NCBI RefSeq assembly: GCF_032452875.1
Contig: NC_083869.1
Location: 126,300,001-126,364,000 of the forward strand
Length of the DNA: 64,000 nucleotides
Source of the DNA: Bos javanicus
Taxonomy: Eukaryota > Chordata > Mammalia > Artiodactyla > Bovidae
Direction of reading: 5' to 3'
The translations under genes were made by a program, and so were the position numbers. This document shows, piece after piece, positions 33,251 to 62,064 of the stretch. Below the pieces are notes generated by a model that searched no databases, was not told where the DNA came from, and saw only the letters and a list, made by a program, of their open reading frames with translations. Position 1 is the stretch's first letter; each line of letters opens with the position of its first letter.

Positions 33251-35180
33251 AAAACCTTCCTGGCTGTTTTGTTTTTTTTTAACCACCCCACACTATTTTA
33301 AATCTTTCTCAGGTTTACCTCTTTCCTTCTCTTCCTTTTTTCACTCAACTATGGGTCTTTATGGGCTATACTGAAAATTCTACATAGGGCACACCAAGTC
33401 TTAACAGCTCCTACCTACTGTTTCCTTCATTAAATTCCAATTTTACCTTTTGATTTACTCAACAAAATAGACTACTATGTAATGAGGATGAGAACAAAAC
33501 ACTGAACAAGACAGACACAGCCCTTGTCCTCATGGGAGATGATGGTATCCTTTTTAAATTAATCTTTAAATGAAACAAAGGTGAATTATTTTTAATGATA
33601 AAAGGTACAATTCACAAAGAAGCTAGACATCATAATCCATGATGGTATCGTTTGTTACAAGGATTTTATAGCGCTTGGCACAAATTGCTTGATAAAGTTG
33701 GGCTGTTACAACTCCCTGAACAAAAAGGGGAGCAAGTGATTTTCCCATTGACAATGTGAAGGAAGTTTGGTAGTTTCCATAGGATTAGGACCATGGAGTG
33801 TCTAGAGACAAAATTATAAGAGACGGCCAAGGCCATCTCCAAATGTGATGGCAGAGCAAAGCAAGGTAGCTAGAGAGAAGTAAGTTGTCAGGTTGCTCCA
33901 AGGAAGCGTGTGCTCCATGAGAACTACTAAACTTCCTTCACAGAGTCGGACAAGACAGAGTGACTGAGAACACAATCCTACGGGAAGGATGGAGTAGCTG
34001 ATGCTGATCTCGGTTTTGAGGGCATGCCATTATGGGACAAAAGTGACCACACTGGCCTCTGATCTGCCAACAGTTAGCAGGCAGTGCTAATGCCTGTGAT
34101 GACAGGCACATGTGCCTTACCAGAATTTTATGCTCCTTCTTTTATGTGGATTCTTTTTGTGGGCATTCATTGGCAGTTTTCAAGGATGCTGGATGACGCT
34201 AAAATCCATCTTGAAACTAGGGGTGGCACCACCAGAAGCATCCTTTTTGGCCTTGCCATATGTATCACTTGAGGATGCCCATCCACCCTGCAACAGAGAC
34301 CCCACCCTCCTGTCAGTTTCAGCAGTCAAATGCTGATCCTTTAAAGGCCATGGATAGTAGATATTTTCCACCCTTTCTTTGGTGTTTGCCTTTCAGTAAT
34401 TAGAAAGCCTTGACCCCACAGAGAGGCCTAGTGGGAAGGGACTTAGCCACTTGGGGGTGGTAGTGGCTGCAGGGCAAAAGAGCCAATGAGGTTGAGAGTA
34501 TTGTTTAGGCTGGACTTGGCAGCTCTCCAGTTATGAAAGAAGGTTAAGGTCATTTGGGGGGTGGGGAGGGAGGAGCCTGGGAAAAGAACTGCTGGCCACA
34601 CCCCTGGGTTCTCCACTGGCTAGGTTCTATTTACTTCTCCAAAGCAAATTACTCACAGCTCAGTGGCCAGCAGTTCTTTCTGCATGTGGTAACTCCAGTC
34701 AGAAACTGGAGTCCAGGCTAGGCTCATCCTGCATTGCAGGAGAGCAGATGAAAGGAACCCAGGAAACCAAACTCCTAGGTAATGTTCCACACACAGCCCA
34801 GAAATGCACTTTCTTGACTAGAAACTGGAGTTTCAGAGGCCCAGAGCAAAAATACCCATTAGCAGTATTACTTGCCAAAATATAGATATGAAAAGTTTGC
34901 CATTTCGTTTTTTCCCCCGAGAGTTCTAGGAAGGCAGCTTAGTTGACAAACATTAGCCAGATGTCTCTGTTTCCCCCCCTCTCAATGGAGAAATATACAA
35001 ACTATTCATTCCTGTCCCTGACCTAAATATTAACAACCACACTTCGTTTGACAAACACTTGATTGAAATCAATGGAACAATTTTTACCTCATGCTGAACA
35101 CAACAAAAACCAAATCTTGCCTGCTGTGCTCCGCAACTAGATCCAGTTACTCCTGGTTGTCCTCCAACCCAGAAAGGAGG
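33250..35180. other. Intergenic stretch with no recognised gene
   Basis: Only a scrap of Bov-tA tail (about 33945-33975) and a 17-bp inverted repeat (34583-34679) stand out. Confidence 0.5.
34583..34679. repeat. Perfect 17-bp inverted repeat with 63-nt spacer
   Basis: AAAGAACTGCTGGCCAC at 34583-34599 is the exact reverse complement of GTGGCCAGCAGTTCTTT at 34663-34679. The spacer shows no obvious structure and no flanking target duplication was seen. Confidence 0.9.
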
Positions 35181-35184
35181 TGGA

Positions 35185-35370
35185 GTGTGTATTAAGAACA
35201 TGGGCCTTGAAGTCATGGGCCTTTGTGTGTGAGCTCAAAGAAGCTCCTTTTCTCAACTGTAAAATGGGAGCCAGAATACTTACCTCACAGGCACAGAACT
35301 GTTGGGGAATTATTTGCAGTACTCTGTTTCGTACACAAGTAGATACTCAATAGAAAGCTGTTGTTTCAAG
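35185..35370 (+). repeat. MIR SINE
   Basis: Sense MIR text is present: 'ccttttctcaactgtaaaat', 'gggagccagaatacttacct', 'tagatactcaatagaaagct'. Confidence 0.75.
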
Positions 35371-35514
35371 TTTCACTTTAAACGTCCATGATAATAGCAT
35401 TTTCTGTTACTGCTTTTGGTTTCTCCATTGTGTCCCTAAGGAAATAGATGAGAGAAACTATATATTGCAACATTAACCTTATAAAAGTAACTGTGTCTGG
35501 CCAACATCTACCAT

Positions 35515-36560
35515 TTCATTCAACAACTACTTAGTAAGTGGCTGCAATTGCCAGGCTGTTCTGTAGGACAGGAATATAGAAATGAACCAAATAAACTCCC
35601 TGTCCTCAGAGAACTTACATTAATTACAGTGGAAGGCAGTAGGTAAGTACAATATACAATAAGTCTGATGGTAACAAGTGCCATAAAGAAAAATTCAGCA
35701 GAGAAGGGAAATGAGGCAGGGGAACAGGTTGCTTTTTTTTCCTTTTTTTTTGGTCGTATCACATGGCATGTGGAACTTCCCCAACCAGGGACGGAAACCC
35801 ATACCCCTTGCAGTGGAAGCAGAGTCTTAACAACTGGAACACCAAGGATGTCCCAAATCACTATTTTAAATAAGGTAGCCAAAAAAAAAAAAAAAGGTAG
35901 CCAGGGAAAGACTCACTGAGATGATATTTGAGCAAAGACCCGAAAGAGATGAGGACTTTAGCTATGCAGTTATCTGGCAAAACAGTATTCTAGACAGAGG
36001 GAACAGTGAGTGCAAAGGTCTCAAGGTGGAAACAGCTCTCTATGGTGGAATGTGCAATGGGGAAGAGAGAAGAGGAAACCAAAAAGGTAACAGCAAGCTA
36101 GATAACTGAGGGCCAGGTAGATCATTATAAGGATCTGGACTTTTATTCAGAGTAAGGCTGAAGCACTGGAAGATTTTGATCTCAGATTTTAATGGGAGCA
36201 TTCTGGTTGCTATGTTGAGAATAGGTTCAAACACCAGGCAAAGCAGAAGCAGGGAGGCCAGTTTGGAGGATATTTTAAAAGTTTAAGAAAGACACGATGG
36301 CTACTTGAACTACAGAGATGGTAGCTGGACGGAGGATTATTTTTTGAAGAGTACCAACAGACTGGACGTGGACATGAAAGGAGTCAAGGATGTCTTTGGC
36401 CAAGCGATGGAGTTGCCATTTCCTGAGGCTTCTAGAGGAAGAGGCTTCTAGAGGGCTTTTTAGGCATGTTCAGACTGAACTTCCAAGCAGAGATGTCAAG
36501 AGGACAGGTGAATGTTCTAATCTGGAATCAGGGGATAGAGCTGGTCTGGGGAAATATTCC
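35515..36560 (-). repeat. L2 LINE, ancient, interrupted
   Basis: The plus strand is antisense L2: 'ctgtcctcagagaacttaca', 'attctagacagagggaacag', 'gtgagtgcaaaggtctcaag' and 'aggagtcaaggatgtctttg'. A tRNA SINE lies at about 35735-35855 and a poly-A insertion at 35881-35895. Confidence 0.75.
35735..35855 (-). mobile_element. tRNA-Glu SINE fragment
   Basis: On the minus strand it starts GGGACATCCTTGGTGTTCCA and ends at the T-rich left border. It is inserted into the L2. Confidence 0.75.
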
Positions 36561-36687
36561 TAAAGAAAAAACACAGAGATACTCTCTTTGCCAACTATTT
36601 TCAAAAGGTTTCTTTTTCTGGGGTATCATTACTTTCTTTGGCTACTTAAACCCACTTTATTTCAAGAGGCTAATAAGATTTTTGAGT

Positions 36688-36845
36688 CTCTCTGGTGGTT
36701 CAGTGGTAAAGAATCCGCCTGCCAATGCAGGAGACGCAGGTTTGATTTCCCAGGTCGGGAAGATCCACTGGAAAAGGAAATGGCAACCCACTCCAGTATT
36801 CTTGCCTGGGAAATCCTGTGGACAGAGCAGCCTAGTAGGCTACAG
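36688..36845 (+). mobile_element. Bov-tA SINE, 3'-truncated
   Basis: CTCTCTGGTGGTTCAGTGGT starts it; the body runs to CCTAGTAGGCTACAG and lacks the normal tail. Confidence 0.85.
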
Positions 36846-37060
36846 AGCTTTCTTAAATTCAGACTTACACTGTGGAAGGTCAAGTGGAATATGGTACAGA
36901 AATGACAGGGGCCAGGATGTCACCATTTAGGGAGAGAGCATACATACCAAGGGAGATTTGCAAGAACAAGATGAATTCCCCCAAGCCCCCAAAAGGTCAA
37001 GATTTTAAACAGTTTGAAAATAAAAAGCCTCACAAACGTCTTACCAAGATTTAATGTACA

Positions 37061-37066
37061 TTTATT
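37061..37066 (-). terminator. ARID1A: ARID1A poly(A) signal AATAAA
   Basis: AATAAA on the minus strand in the context AAGAATAAATGTACATTAAA matches the end of the human ARID1A mRNA as I recall it. Cleavage is expected near 37040-37050. Confidence 0.85.
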
Positions 37067-37779
37067 CTTAACACGTGGAACATATAGTATAAAGATTTCA
37101 TACTGAATAAATGATATTCATTAAGCCAAAAAAGGAAAAAAGGAGGAATTTACATCAAGTTTTAGCTACATTGTTTGAAATACAAATATGCAGATTTTAT
37201 CACTGAAAAAATCTCAATTGTGTTTCTTCATCAGGAACTTCAACTGAACCTAGAACTTTTTCACACCTCGATTAGAAAGAAAACAAAAACAAAAACAAAA
37301 ACCCAGAAAAAAATAAACTATAAGTTGATTGGCTGCTGAGACAGCAAGGACTTTTTACAGAGACCTGTACAGCATCGCACCAAGAGGGGCGATGTCTGGC
37401 AAGAGATTAAATAGCTGTGTCTCGCTTTGTGCAGGTCACCAACTCGTTAACTCGTCATACTATAAAGGGGTACCTGGGAGGGGGACCAAACTGTGGGGAT
37501 CCAAGGGTATGTGCAATGTACAACGTCATATATATACACACGTGGCAGCGCAGCCGCTGCAGCTAAAGGTTAAAACCAGTTCTAAGAGGTGATCTCAGGG
37601 TTATTCATACAATCAAGGAGGAGAGAAAGAGGTCAGGGTGTTGTAGGTTCACACATGATACTTTGGGGGAAAAGCCTTTTTTTTTTTTTCTCCTCAACGT
37701 TTAACTAAAAACATTTTTAAAAACTACAGCTTGCTGCTGACCCAGCGTTTTCTCTTGTTTCCATGTGAGACATTATTAT

Positions 37780-37817
37780 TACAGTATGTTTACAGTATCA
37801 GGTGTACAGTACAGTAC
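37780..37817 (-). promoter_or_regulatory. ARID1A: Cluster of miR-144 and miR-101 type seed sites in ARID1A 3'UTR
   Basis: In mRNA sense, ATACTGTA occurs at 37798-37791 and 37787-37780; this is the 8-mer for the miR-144-3p seed. GTACTGTA occurs twice, overlapping, at 37817-37810 and 37812-37805; this is the 8-mer for miR-101-3p. The matches are read directly. Function is inferred from known seed rules. Confidence 0.55.
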
Positions 37818-38397
37818 ATGAAAGGGTCTACACTCTACTGCACAGGCCTCTCCAGTGAACAGGGTCTGTCCACAACTGCGAACTTCTCGGTTCCTGCAAG
37901 ATTGTGAATGTACAACAATAAACCACACACAGTTCAGCAGTCACCTTTTTTGTCCTTCAGGGTTTTTTTTTGTACTTTTTTTTCCTTTTTTTTTTTTTTT
38001 TAACCATTAAAAACAGTTATGAAATGTGGCATCCCCTTGATGCAAGGACCGGGAAAGCCATTTTTATTTTATTTTTTTTCCCCAAACTCACTGTAAACGA
38101 CAGTAACTTTGGTTAAAATAAAAAAAGTCTTCTATGTAGGCAGAGCTTTGTCTTTTCAAATAGGGCAGGGTCCTGAGGGGAGTAAAGTGAGGACAGGGAC
38201 TAGAAAGGTGAGGGTGAAGAAGGGGTGAGAAGGGGGAGGAAAGAGGAAATAGGGGAGACTTCTTTTCCCGGGGAGAAGCTGGACAGCACAGGGTAAACTG
38301 GATTCTGAGGTGGTTTTGCATAAATAAAGGGCAACAGTCAGTTTCTAAGTTCTCCACACACGCACACACACACGGGGAGGGAGGTGTCCCACGGCTG

Positions 38398-54504
<16,107 letters not shown>

Positions 54505-55396
54505 TCAACAATCCTACTACAGGATTAACATTTTCCTTAAACAGCCCAAAGTAAATACAGGGCACACATTTATGTACTCGTGATACTAGAGCTTACAGTA
54601 TACAGCAAACACTCTATTAAGGGCTAGATACAGAATAGTTTAGACTCTGCAGCCCATACAGTCTGTGTCACAACTGTTCAACTCAGGCCATCAGAGTACA
54701 AAAGTAGTCACAGACAATTCGTAAACAAATGGATGTGATTGTGCCCTAACAAAATATTATTTATAAAAACAAGTAGCTAGCCCACAAGCTATTGTTTGCT
54801 GACCCCTGGTCTATCTACCAGAAGCAGATTGAGTACTTTCATCTTCTTTCCCAGCCCCAACTTCTATAGTCAAAAGAGAGCAGCTCTGTCAGTGAGCCTT
54901 TAGTTCTCTTCCAACGGGGAAACTTACAACACTGCCAGCATGGCACCAGGAGCTATAAGAAAATGTTAACAAGTTTGGGCAACATTCACAGATCCCCTCT
55001 GCATCAGATTATTATAACCTACATTTACCAAGAACTCACTCCAAGTTGCCATACTTTAAAACATAAGGGGTAGGAGGTAAGAAAGGGATATATTACACAG
55101 ACAATTCCTTAACTGCCAAGAAGGCCTGGGACTACATTCCTAACACCTGGCCAATAACAGGGATGAACAAATGTTTGCCAACTGAACAAACCAAGTTTTT
55201 TTTTTTTTTTTAGTTTTATGTTTCAATGAGAACTTGGTGTTTATTTGGGGGTTGTGCTTAGGGATTGTGTCTTGAATTAAACTGTAAAGAGTTCACTTTT
55301 CACTCTTAAAAAAAAGTTCACGCTCCATCAGTAAACCCCAAGGTTAGCACTTAGGACCTCAATATGAAAAAATACTCTGAAAAAGAAAAAAAAAGA

Positions 55397-55525
55397 GGGA
55401 CTTCCCCAGCAGTTCAGTGGTTAAGATTCCACACTTCCACAGAAGGGGGCATGGGTTTGATCCCTGGTCAGGGAACCAAGATCCTGCATGCCATGTGGCC
55501 CAGCCAAAAAAGAAAGGAAAAAAAA
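55397..55525 (+). mobile_element. tRNA-Glu SINE fragment
   Basis: It starts GGGACTTCCCCAGCAGTTCA and ends CCAGCCAAAAAAGAAAGG. Confidence 0.85.
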
Positions 55526-56769
55526 GGAAGATATTCACCCCAGAAAATGCATCCCCACCCTACCCCAGCCCCAATTTCACTCTCTGGCAACACCACAGGC
55601 TCAACATCATACATTAACTTCAAGCTGGGAACTAACTACACTTTGAAGAAAGGATGAAAGCTTTGGGAACAGGCTCAGGTCTGGGAAAACCCTAAGGCTC
55701 AAATGGTTAAGAAAAGAGTTCTCTTAAAGAGACACATCTGAAGAGGAAAAAAATCCAAAATGGCCTGATTTGAGTCTATTCCTATTCCCACAACAAGCTC
55801 ACCTTGGAAAGTTGAGTTGGAGGAGATTCTGACCCTAGAGTCAGACAATAACACTGGAGATCAAGAGTACCTCTTACGCTCTCCCCAAGTGTCCAGGTTG
55901 GCTGGACCTTTTGCAAACCAGTTGGTTACTTTACTAGGTTGGGAGTATTTCTGCTGAGTTTTGTGGGAACAAAGCTCGCCTTGAAGGCAAGGCAGGCAGG
56001 TAGGTGTACATTTGTCTGTGTTCAGCTCTCAGGGTGAGCTGAGATTTCAGAAAATGCTAGCTTTTCTATAAGAAGCAGACCCAGTACACCATAGCATGCT
56101 TTAAAAATGCAATTAGAATTAGTCCCAGCATGGACGAGAACTTAAGAAGCCCTCCTCTAGGTAACACCAAAGGGCCTCTTTCTTTTCAAAGGACTAAAGC
56201 ATCTGGAGTTCTAAAGAGCCTTGGGTTCATCCCAACAGAGGATTCCTTCCACGTTGAGGGCTAAGCTGTCCCAGGACACCTGGCTTCTGAACCAAGAAGG
56301 GTAAACCCAAAGTGGCAGCAAGATGACAAGAGGAGCCAACTGTGTCGGCCAGAAAAGGCCTCGAAAGCCACTTGTTAAGCCCTGGTCTATAACAGAAACC
56401 ACAGCCCAATGCTCTGTTTTAGGGACCATGAGCTTCCCTCGCATTCCTTCCTACTGTCTCCATTCTTTACCAAACCACCAGCTTCTAGTAATAAGAGCTA
56501 CTTGCTTAGAGGAAAAAGAAATCAACATATTTTGGAACAGAACAAGAATCAACGGTCCAGCCATAAGACAAGAACTCTTCCAGTGGCCTTGAAAAATTAT
56601 TTTAAACATTTCTGTCTTTAATTAAACAAGTAAAACATGAACAGTTTCATGGTAAAAATAGCTCAGATAGTACACATAAACTCAAAGTCCCCCTCTGTTC
56701 TCGTTTGGCTGCTTTCAATAGAGGCACCCTATTCCATTTGGTATATATCCTTGGACACCTTCTGAGGAA

Positions 56770-57535
56770 CTGAGGAGGGGGAAAAAAATAAAGGATGTTC
56801 AACAACACTAATTATCAGGGAAAAGGAATTCAAACCATAACGAGCCTCATGTCTATTAGGATGGCTATTGACAAAAATAAAGAAACCCATTTTGGCAAGG
56901 ATGTGGAAAAAAGGGAACCCTTGGGCACTGTTGGTGGGAATATAAACTGGTACAGCCACTACGGAAAACAGTATGAAGGTTCCTCAAAAAATGAGGAAAA
57001 AAAAAAAGGACTACCAAGTGATCCAGCTATTTCACTTCTGGATATTTATCCTAAGTAAACCAAAGCAATCACTTGAAAAGATACACATACTACCATGTTC
57101 ACTGCAACATGGAAAAATTATTTCCAACAGCCAAAGCAGGAAAGCAACCTAACCCCAATGACAGATGAATAAATAAAGGAAATGTGGTGTGTACACACAC
57201 AAGAATACTCAGTCATAAAGAAGAACGAAACCTTGCCATCTGTGACAACACGGACGGACCTGAGGGGCATTATGCTGAGTGAAGCAAGTCAGAGAAAGTA
57301 AGTACCATACGATATTACTTACATGTGGAATCTAAAATAAACAAAGCCAGCTCACGTTGGTTGGCTGTCAGAGGGGGAAGGAGAAATGAGAAGGGAGTCA
57401 ACAGTACAAACTTCCAGTTATAAAATAAATAAGCCAAGGGGGTGTGATGTACAGCACGGTGACTAGAGTTAATAAAACTGTATATCTGACATCTTTCAAA
57501 AGTTCTCATCACAAGAAAAAAAATTCTGCAACTAT
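56770..57535 (+). mobile_element. L1 fragment, end of ORF2
   Basis: L1 text is present: 'tgtctattaggatggctatt', 'actgttggtgggaatataaa', 'gacggacctgaggggcatta', 'gctgagtgaagcaagtcaga'. The L1 resumes at 57740 after a Bov-tA. There is no intact frame. Confidence 0.85.
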
Positions 57536-57738
57536 ATGTTAGTCACTCAGTGGTGTCCGACTCTTTGCGATCCCATGGACTACAGCTCTTCAGGCTCTTC
57601 GGTCCATGGCTTTTCCAGGCAAGAATACAGGAATGAGTAGCCATTCCCTTCTCCAGAGGATCTTCCCAACCCATGGATCGAACCTGGGTCTCCTGCGCTA
57701 CAGGCAGACTCTTCACCGTCTGAGCCACCAGGAAGCCC
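57536..57738 (-). mobile_element. Bov-tA SINE inserted in L1
   Basis: On the minus strand it starts GGGCTTCCTGGTGGCTCAGA and ends in the GAGTGACTAAC tail. It splits the L1 3' end. Confidence 0.88.
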
Positions 57739-57739
57739 T

Positions 57740-57880
57740 GTAAACTTTAGGGATGACGTTAACTAGACTTGCAGTACTCATTTTGCAACACATGCATATA
57801 CTGAATCATTACATTATACACCTGAAATGAGTATTATGTTGTAAGTCAATTGTATCTCAATAAACAAAAATAAAAGGAAA
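57740..57880 (+). mobile_element. L1 3' end
   Basis: The text 'attatacacctgaaatgagt', 'ttgtaagtcaattgtatctc' and AATAAACAAAAATAAAA is the end of the L1 begun at 56770. Confidence 0.75.
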
Positions 57881-58330
57881 AAACCCTACCAGCTCACCGA
57901 CCACTGCTACAAGGTCAGAGTAAAGCCTGCAAATGCTCCTTCAGTTAGAGTGTGTTATAAATCAGGCTCTCCAGAGACACACAGGTGAGTGTCCTAGTGC
58001 AGCTGAGGGATCCCAGGGGCCTGGAGGCCTGTGCTGGCAACGTGGTGGCTTCCTTCACAGAGGCACTCTGAGGAGAGCTGTCAGTTTTGGTAAAGTGCCC
58101 TGAGGCTCCTCTGGAGAAAAAGTACTAAATAAACCACTTGTCAACAGCAGCCCACGTGGACTGGAATGCCTGGGCAGAGAATAATAGTAGGGAAAGAATC
58201 AGCATTAATCTTCTTATCTCTCTCATTTGATTGGTATGAGGCCAGTCCCTCAAAACTACCGTTGTCATCAGATGGCAAGTGGTCGGGGGAGGGGTTGATT
58301 AAAAAAAGAAATTTTTAAGAATCAGAATGT

Positions 58331-58593
58331 TGGACTCCCCTGGTGGCAGAGGGATAAGAATCCACCTGCTGATGCAGGGGACACGGGTTCAATCCCTGGT
58401 CCAGGAAGATTCCACATGCTGCAGAGCAACTAAGCCCCAGCACCACAGCTACTGAGCCCACACGCTAGAGCCCGTGCTCTGCAGCAAGAGAAGTCACTGC
58501 AATGAGAAGCCTGCACACCGCAACTAGAGAAAGCCCCCGCATAGTAACAAAGACCCAGTGCAACCAAGATAAATAAATTGAAAAAAAAAAAAC
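58331..58593 (+). mobile_element. tRNA-Glu CHR-type SINE
   Basis: The head GGACTCCCCTGGTGGCAGAG, CHR body ('gctagagcccgtgctctgca', 'gcacaccgcaactagagaaa') and A-tail are complete. AGAATGTT flanks it on both sides (58323 and about 58603). Confidence 0.88.
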
Positions 58594-58689
58594 AAACAAA
58601 CCTAGAATGTTAGCACAGGAAAGAACTGAGCATTTATATGAATATTAATGATCATTTGAGCATCTATGATGCTTCAGACATTTTATGGA

Positions 58690-58903
58690 AGTGGAAGTGT
58701 TAGTCACTCAGTCATGTCTGACTCTGACTCTTTGTGACGCCATGGACCGTAGCCCACCAGGCTCCTCTGTCCATGGAATTCTCCAGGCAAGAATACTGGA
58801 GTGGGCGGCCATTCCCTTCTCCAGGGAATCTTCCCCATCCAGGGATCAAACTCGGGTCTCTCCTGCATTGCAGGCAGATTCTTTACCACCTGAGCCACGC
58901 TAT
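58690..58903 (-). mobile_element. Bov-tA SINE
   Basis: On the minus strand it has the head GTGGCTCAGGTGGTAAAGAA, the body and the tail GAGTGACTAACACTTCCAC. Confidence 0.88.
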
Positions 58904-61357
58904 GGAGTTCCTTAATTATCCACAATTCTCAGCTGTAGATACTAGTACCACTAATATGTTAAAAAGGAGTAAGTTGATTCTCCAGGAGACATGCCCAAGC
59001 CACCCACCAAGTAAATGACAGAAATTAAGACTTTGAACCCAGATCTGCTGAACCCCAAAGCCTGTGTTCTCTCTCCATTATGCTGTGATACCATAAAGAC
59101 TGAGGAAAAAGCATCACAACCTTGAGTTAGGAGACTAAAGCTCTTGGTACTTATCAGTTGTGACCTCGGGCAAGCTAGCAACAAGCTAGGCTTCAGTTCT
59201 ATCACTTAAAACGACAAGATGACTGGACAAATCTGAGTCTGTGATGCCCCTGGGGCATTTGCAAGAAACTCTACTGGCACCACATGGTCAGGGCCATATG
59301 GAAAATGCAATACCAGCAGCAGTACCCTGGAATAAGAGACACAACACAACAACACGCGGCAGTATAAGATGTAAGACACACCCATCAGCTCCAGCAGCTA
59401 ATCACAGGAAAAGTTTTTATTGGGAAATGAGAGGGAGAGGTAAAGGCGGAAGACTCCAAAAGAGGGCTCCCCGCTCCATCTACATGGACACTGCTCTAAA
59501 CTCCATGTCCTTTTATTGCACAGGACACACCTCTGCTTTCTACCCTACAAAAAGCCAGTTTTTCAGGTCTTTTGTTCTACAAAGAGCTGGATGTCTGGTT
59601 GTTGAGTCAGACCTCAATGTGCCTAACGAGTTCGACTTTCTACAACACTTAGCACACAAAGTCCAAACAATCCAAGCCCCTGTTCGCTCCTTCTGCTGGG
59701 CCACCTTTTAGCATTTCAGGACTCTGGGTCTCAGTTCTCCCAAGTCCACCCAACAGGTGCCTTCCAGGAGGACTGCTGAAAAGAACTACAGCAATGCCCT
59801 GTAAGTGGAAAGATCTCTTTTCCCAGCTCTGCTTTCCTCCAAGCACAATCCTGCTGAGAGACAGGAGGTGAGGATCAGCCCACTCAGTGCCCTGCCAGTT
59901 CCAAGGAAGCAGCAGGGCCAGGGAGAATTTCCTCACGTGTTTCCAACGTGTTTCATGCATTTTATTGCTCATCTACCATGCAGATCAAAAGCGCTGGAGC
60001 AGGTCCAACTATTTCACACAGAATCTCACACTCCAGGCTGGCTACAGCCCCGAAAGCCTTCGTTTCTTCACTTGAAATACTGCCCAATGTTATTTTGGGA
60101 TATGACCTGATAGAGGAAGCCCATAGGGATTCCATGACGATAAGCGTTCCAGCTGTGATTGGTTGCCCAGCCCCAGCGAGTGCCAGCATGGGTTTGTCAG
60201 GCTCTGCTGACAAACAGAACTCAGCAGCTAACACCTTCTTTTCACACCACAACAAAACCATGCCCGAAAATCACACAGGCCATACCTCATTGGGGGTGTG
60301 GGGCGGGGGTTTGCTAGTGCTCTCGCAGGAAGACCTGCGAGTTCTAACATGAATCGGCTGCCTGACTGAGTACATTTTCAAGCAGAAAGATACCAGATCA
60401 GGGTTACAGAAGGGGGTTAAACAATCTCCCAACAGAGACTCACAAGGATGACATCAGTTCATTTTGCTGAGCAGATTAAACAACATCAATAAGGAAGTTT
60501 CATGGCAATGTTCAGTTCAGGGTTTTCTCAGAAATTTGGCTGAATCCTTGAGAAATGGAGCTTTTGTTAACCCCCCAGATGGAGTTCTCATATTCTTCAC
60601 TTGTGAAGAGCTTTTGCCAAGCTGTGCTGACTACTGGCAGGGAAACCATCCACCCCAGGTAAATACTACACACACACTTGTAGTAAATGTGTATGTGCGC
60701 AAGCATGGGGTGCATGTGAATGTGGTAGGAACTTCACAACTCAGCCATACTCACTTGAATGACAAGTCCCGGATGAAAAAAGTCCAAATGCACAGACCGA
60801 AGAGACCAAATCTGCACTAGCACTCTGTCAGCCTAGCCTAACGGGCCCACGGCCACGGAGGGAGGCTGCTCCCAGGCTGGAGAATGGGAGGAAACCCTGA
60901 AGAACACAGAAGAGGCTGGGAAACCTAACCTTTGATGAAAGGCAGGTGGTAGGAAAGGAGGCAACAGTTTTGACAAACTTCAAGGAAAAGACAAACTTTA
61001 GGAATGACTTAAGACAAATAAGTTTTGGGGAGGCCTGATTTTTCATAAAGCCTTCTTTAAAGCAACATTTATATGTCAAGGATCAGAGGAAGAAGAGACT
61101 ACCTCTATCAAACACCTCCCCCGCCCCAAATATTCAGTACAATGATTCTCTTTCTTTCCTTCAGTCTTTGCTAAATAGAAAGATGGGTGATCTGACCCAC
61201 CCAGACTTGTTCCAATGAGGGGTCTTCGTCCAAGAGATTAAATGCCAACCCTCCCTAGAGAGCAGTGCTGGCTGAAATGCCAGGAACGAATCAACACACA
61301 GAAGAGGCTGCCTCTTACTCCCCAGTCAGGGTTTAAGCAGGCACTAAGGAAGAAACG

Positions 61358-61548
61358 GGCTTCCCGTGTGGCTCAACGGGTAAAGAATCGCCTGCAATGC
61401 AGGAGACCAGGGTTCGATCCCTGGGTTGGGAAGATCCCCTGGAGAAGGGAAGGGCTACCCACTCCAGTATTCTGGCCTGAAGAATTCCATGGACTGTATA
61501 GCCCATGGGGTCACAAAGAGTCGGGCACAACTGAGTGACTTTCACACT
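61358..61548 (+). mobile_element. Bov-tA SINE
   Basis: It starts GGGCTTCCCGTGTGGCTCAA and ends GTGACTTTCACACTTC. AAGGAAGAA flanks it on both sides (about 61346 and 61549). Confidence 0.9.
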
Positions 61549-62064
61549 TCAAGGAAGAAGAAAGAAAAGACAAGGAGACTGGCACTATCCTACAGTTTGG
61601 GACCATCATCCTGCCTGGACTACATGCACTGTGGAAAAGCAGAAACCGCTCTGGGAAAGGCTCAGAGAACTCTTATTTCTTACCCCCTACCCCAAGTTTC
61701 CAAAAAAAAAAAAAAACAAACCCTCACCAAACTCCCTCTTCCCTTTTTCTACAGGTTATTACTCTGTGGACAATGAATAATTTCTTTCTGGTACCTTCTG
61801 ACTGCCTGGTGGGGAATGCACAGTAGAGAAAAGGTCAGACTCTTCTTGTCTCCAGGACGCTTTTCAGGGCCCACCCACCTCCAAGAAGAGATCCCATACA
61901 TGTACATGTTGAATTTCATAAAGAAAGCTCTGGGAGACCAAATCTCCAAATTCAAAGAATGTTAGAAAGAGGAGTAAAGCAAGATCCTTCATATCTTCCT
62001 CTTGAAGGGACTTAGAACTGACATGAATACATAACTCTCAGGTGTTCAACCCAAGGGTACCTGG

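Larger units (their letters stand above)
37045..38397 (-). other. ARID1A: ARID1A 3'UTR
   Basis: About 1.35 kb runs from the TGA to the AATAAA, with A- and U-rich tracts and no transposon. A run of overlapping miRNA-type sites lies at 37780-37817. The region is free of SINEs although the introns are full of them, which suggests selection against insertions. Confidence 0.88.
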
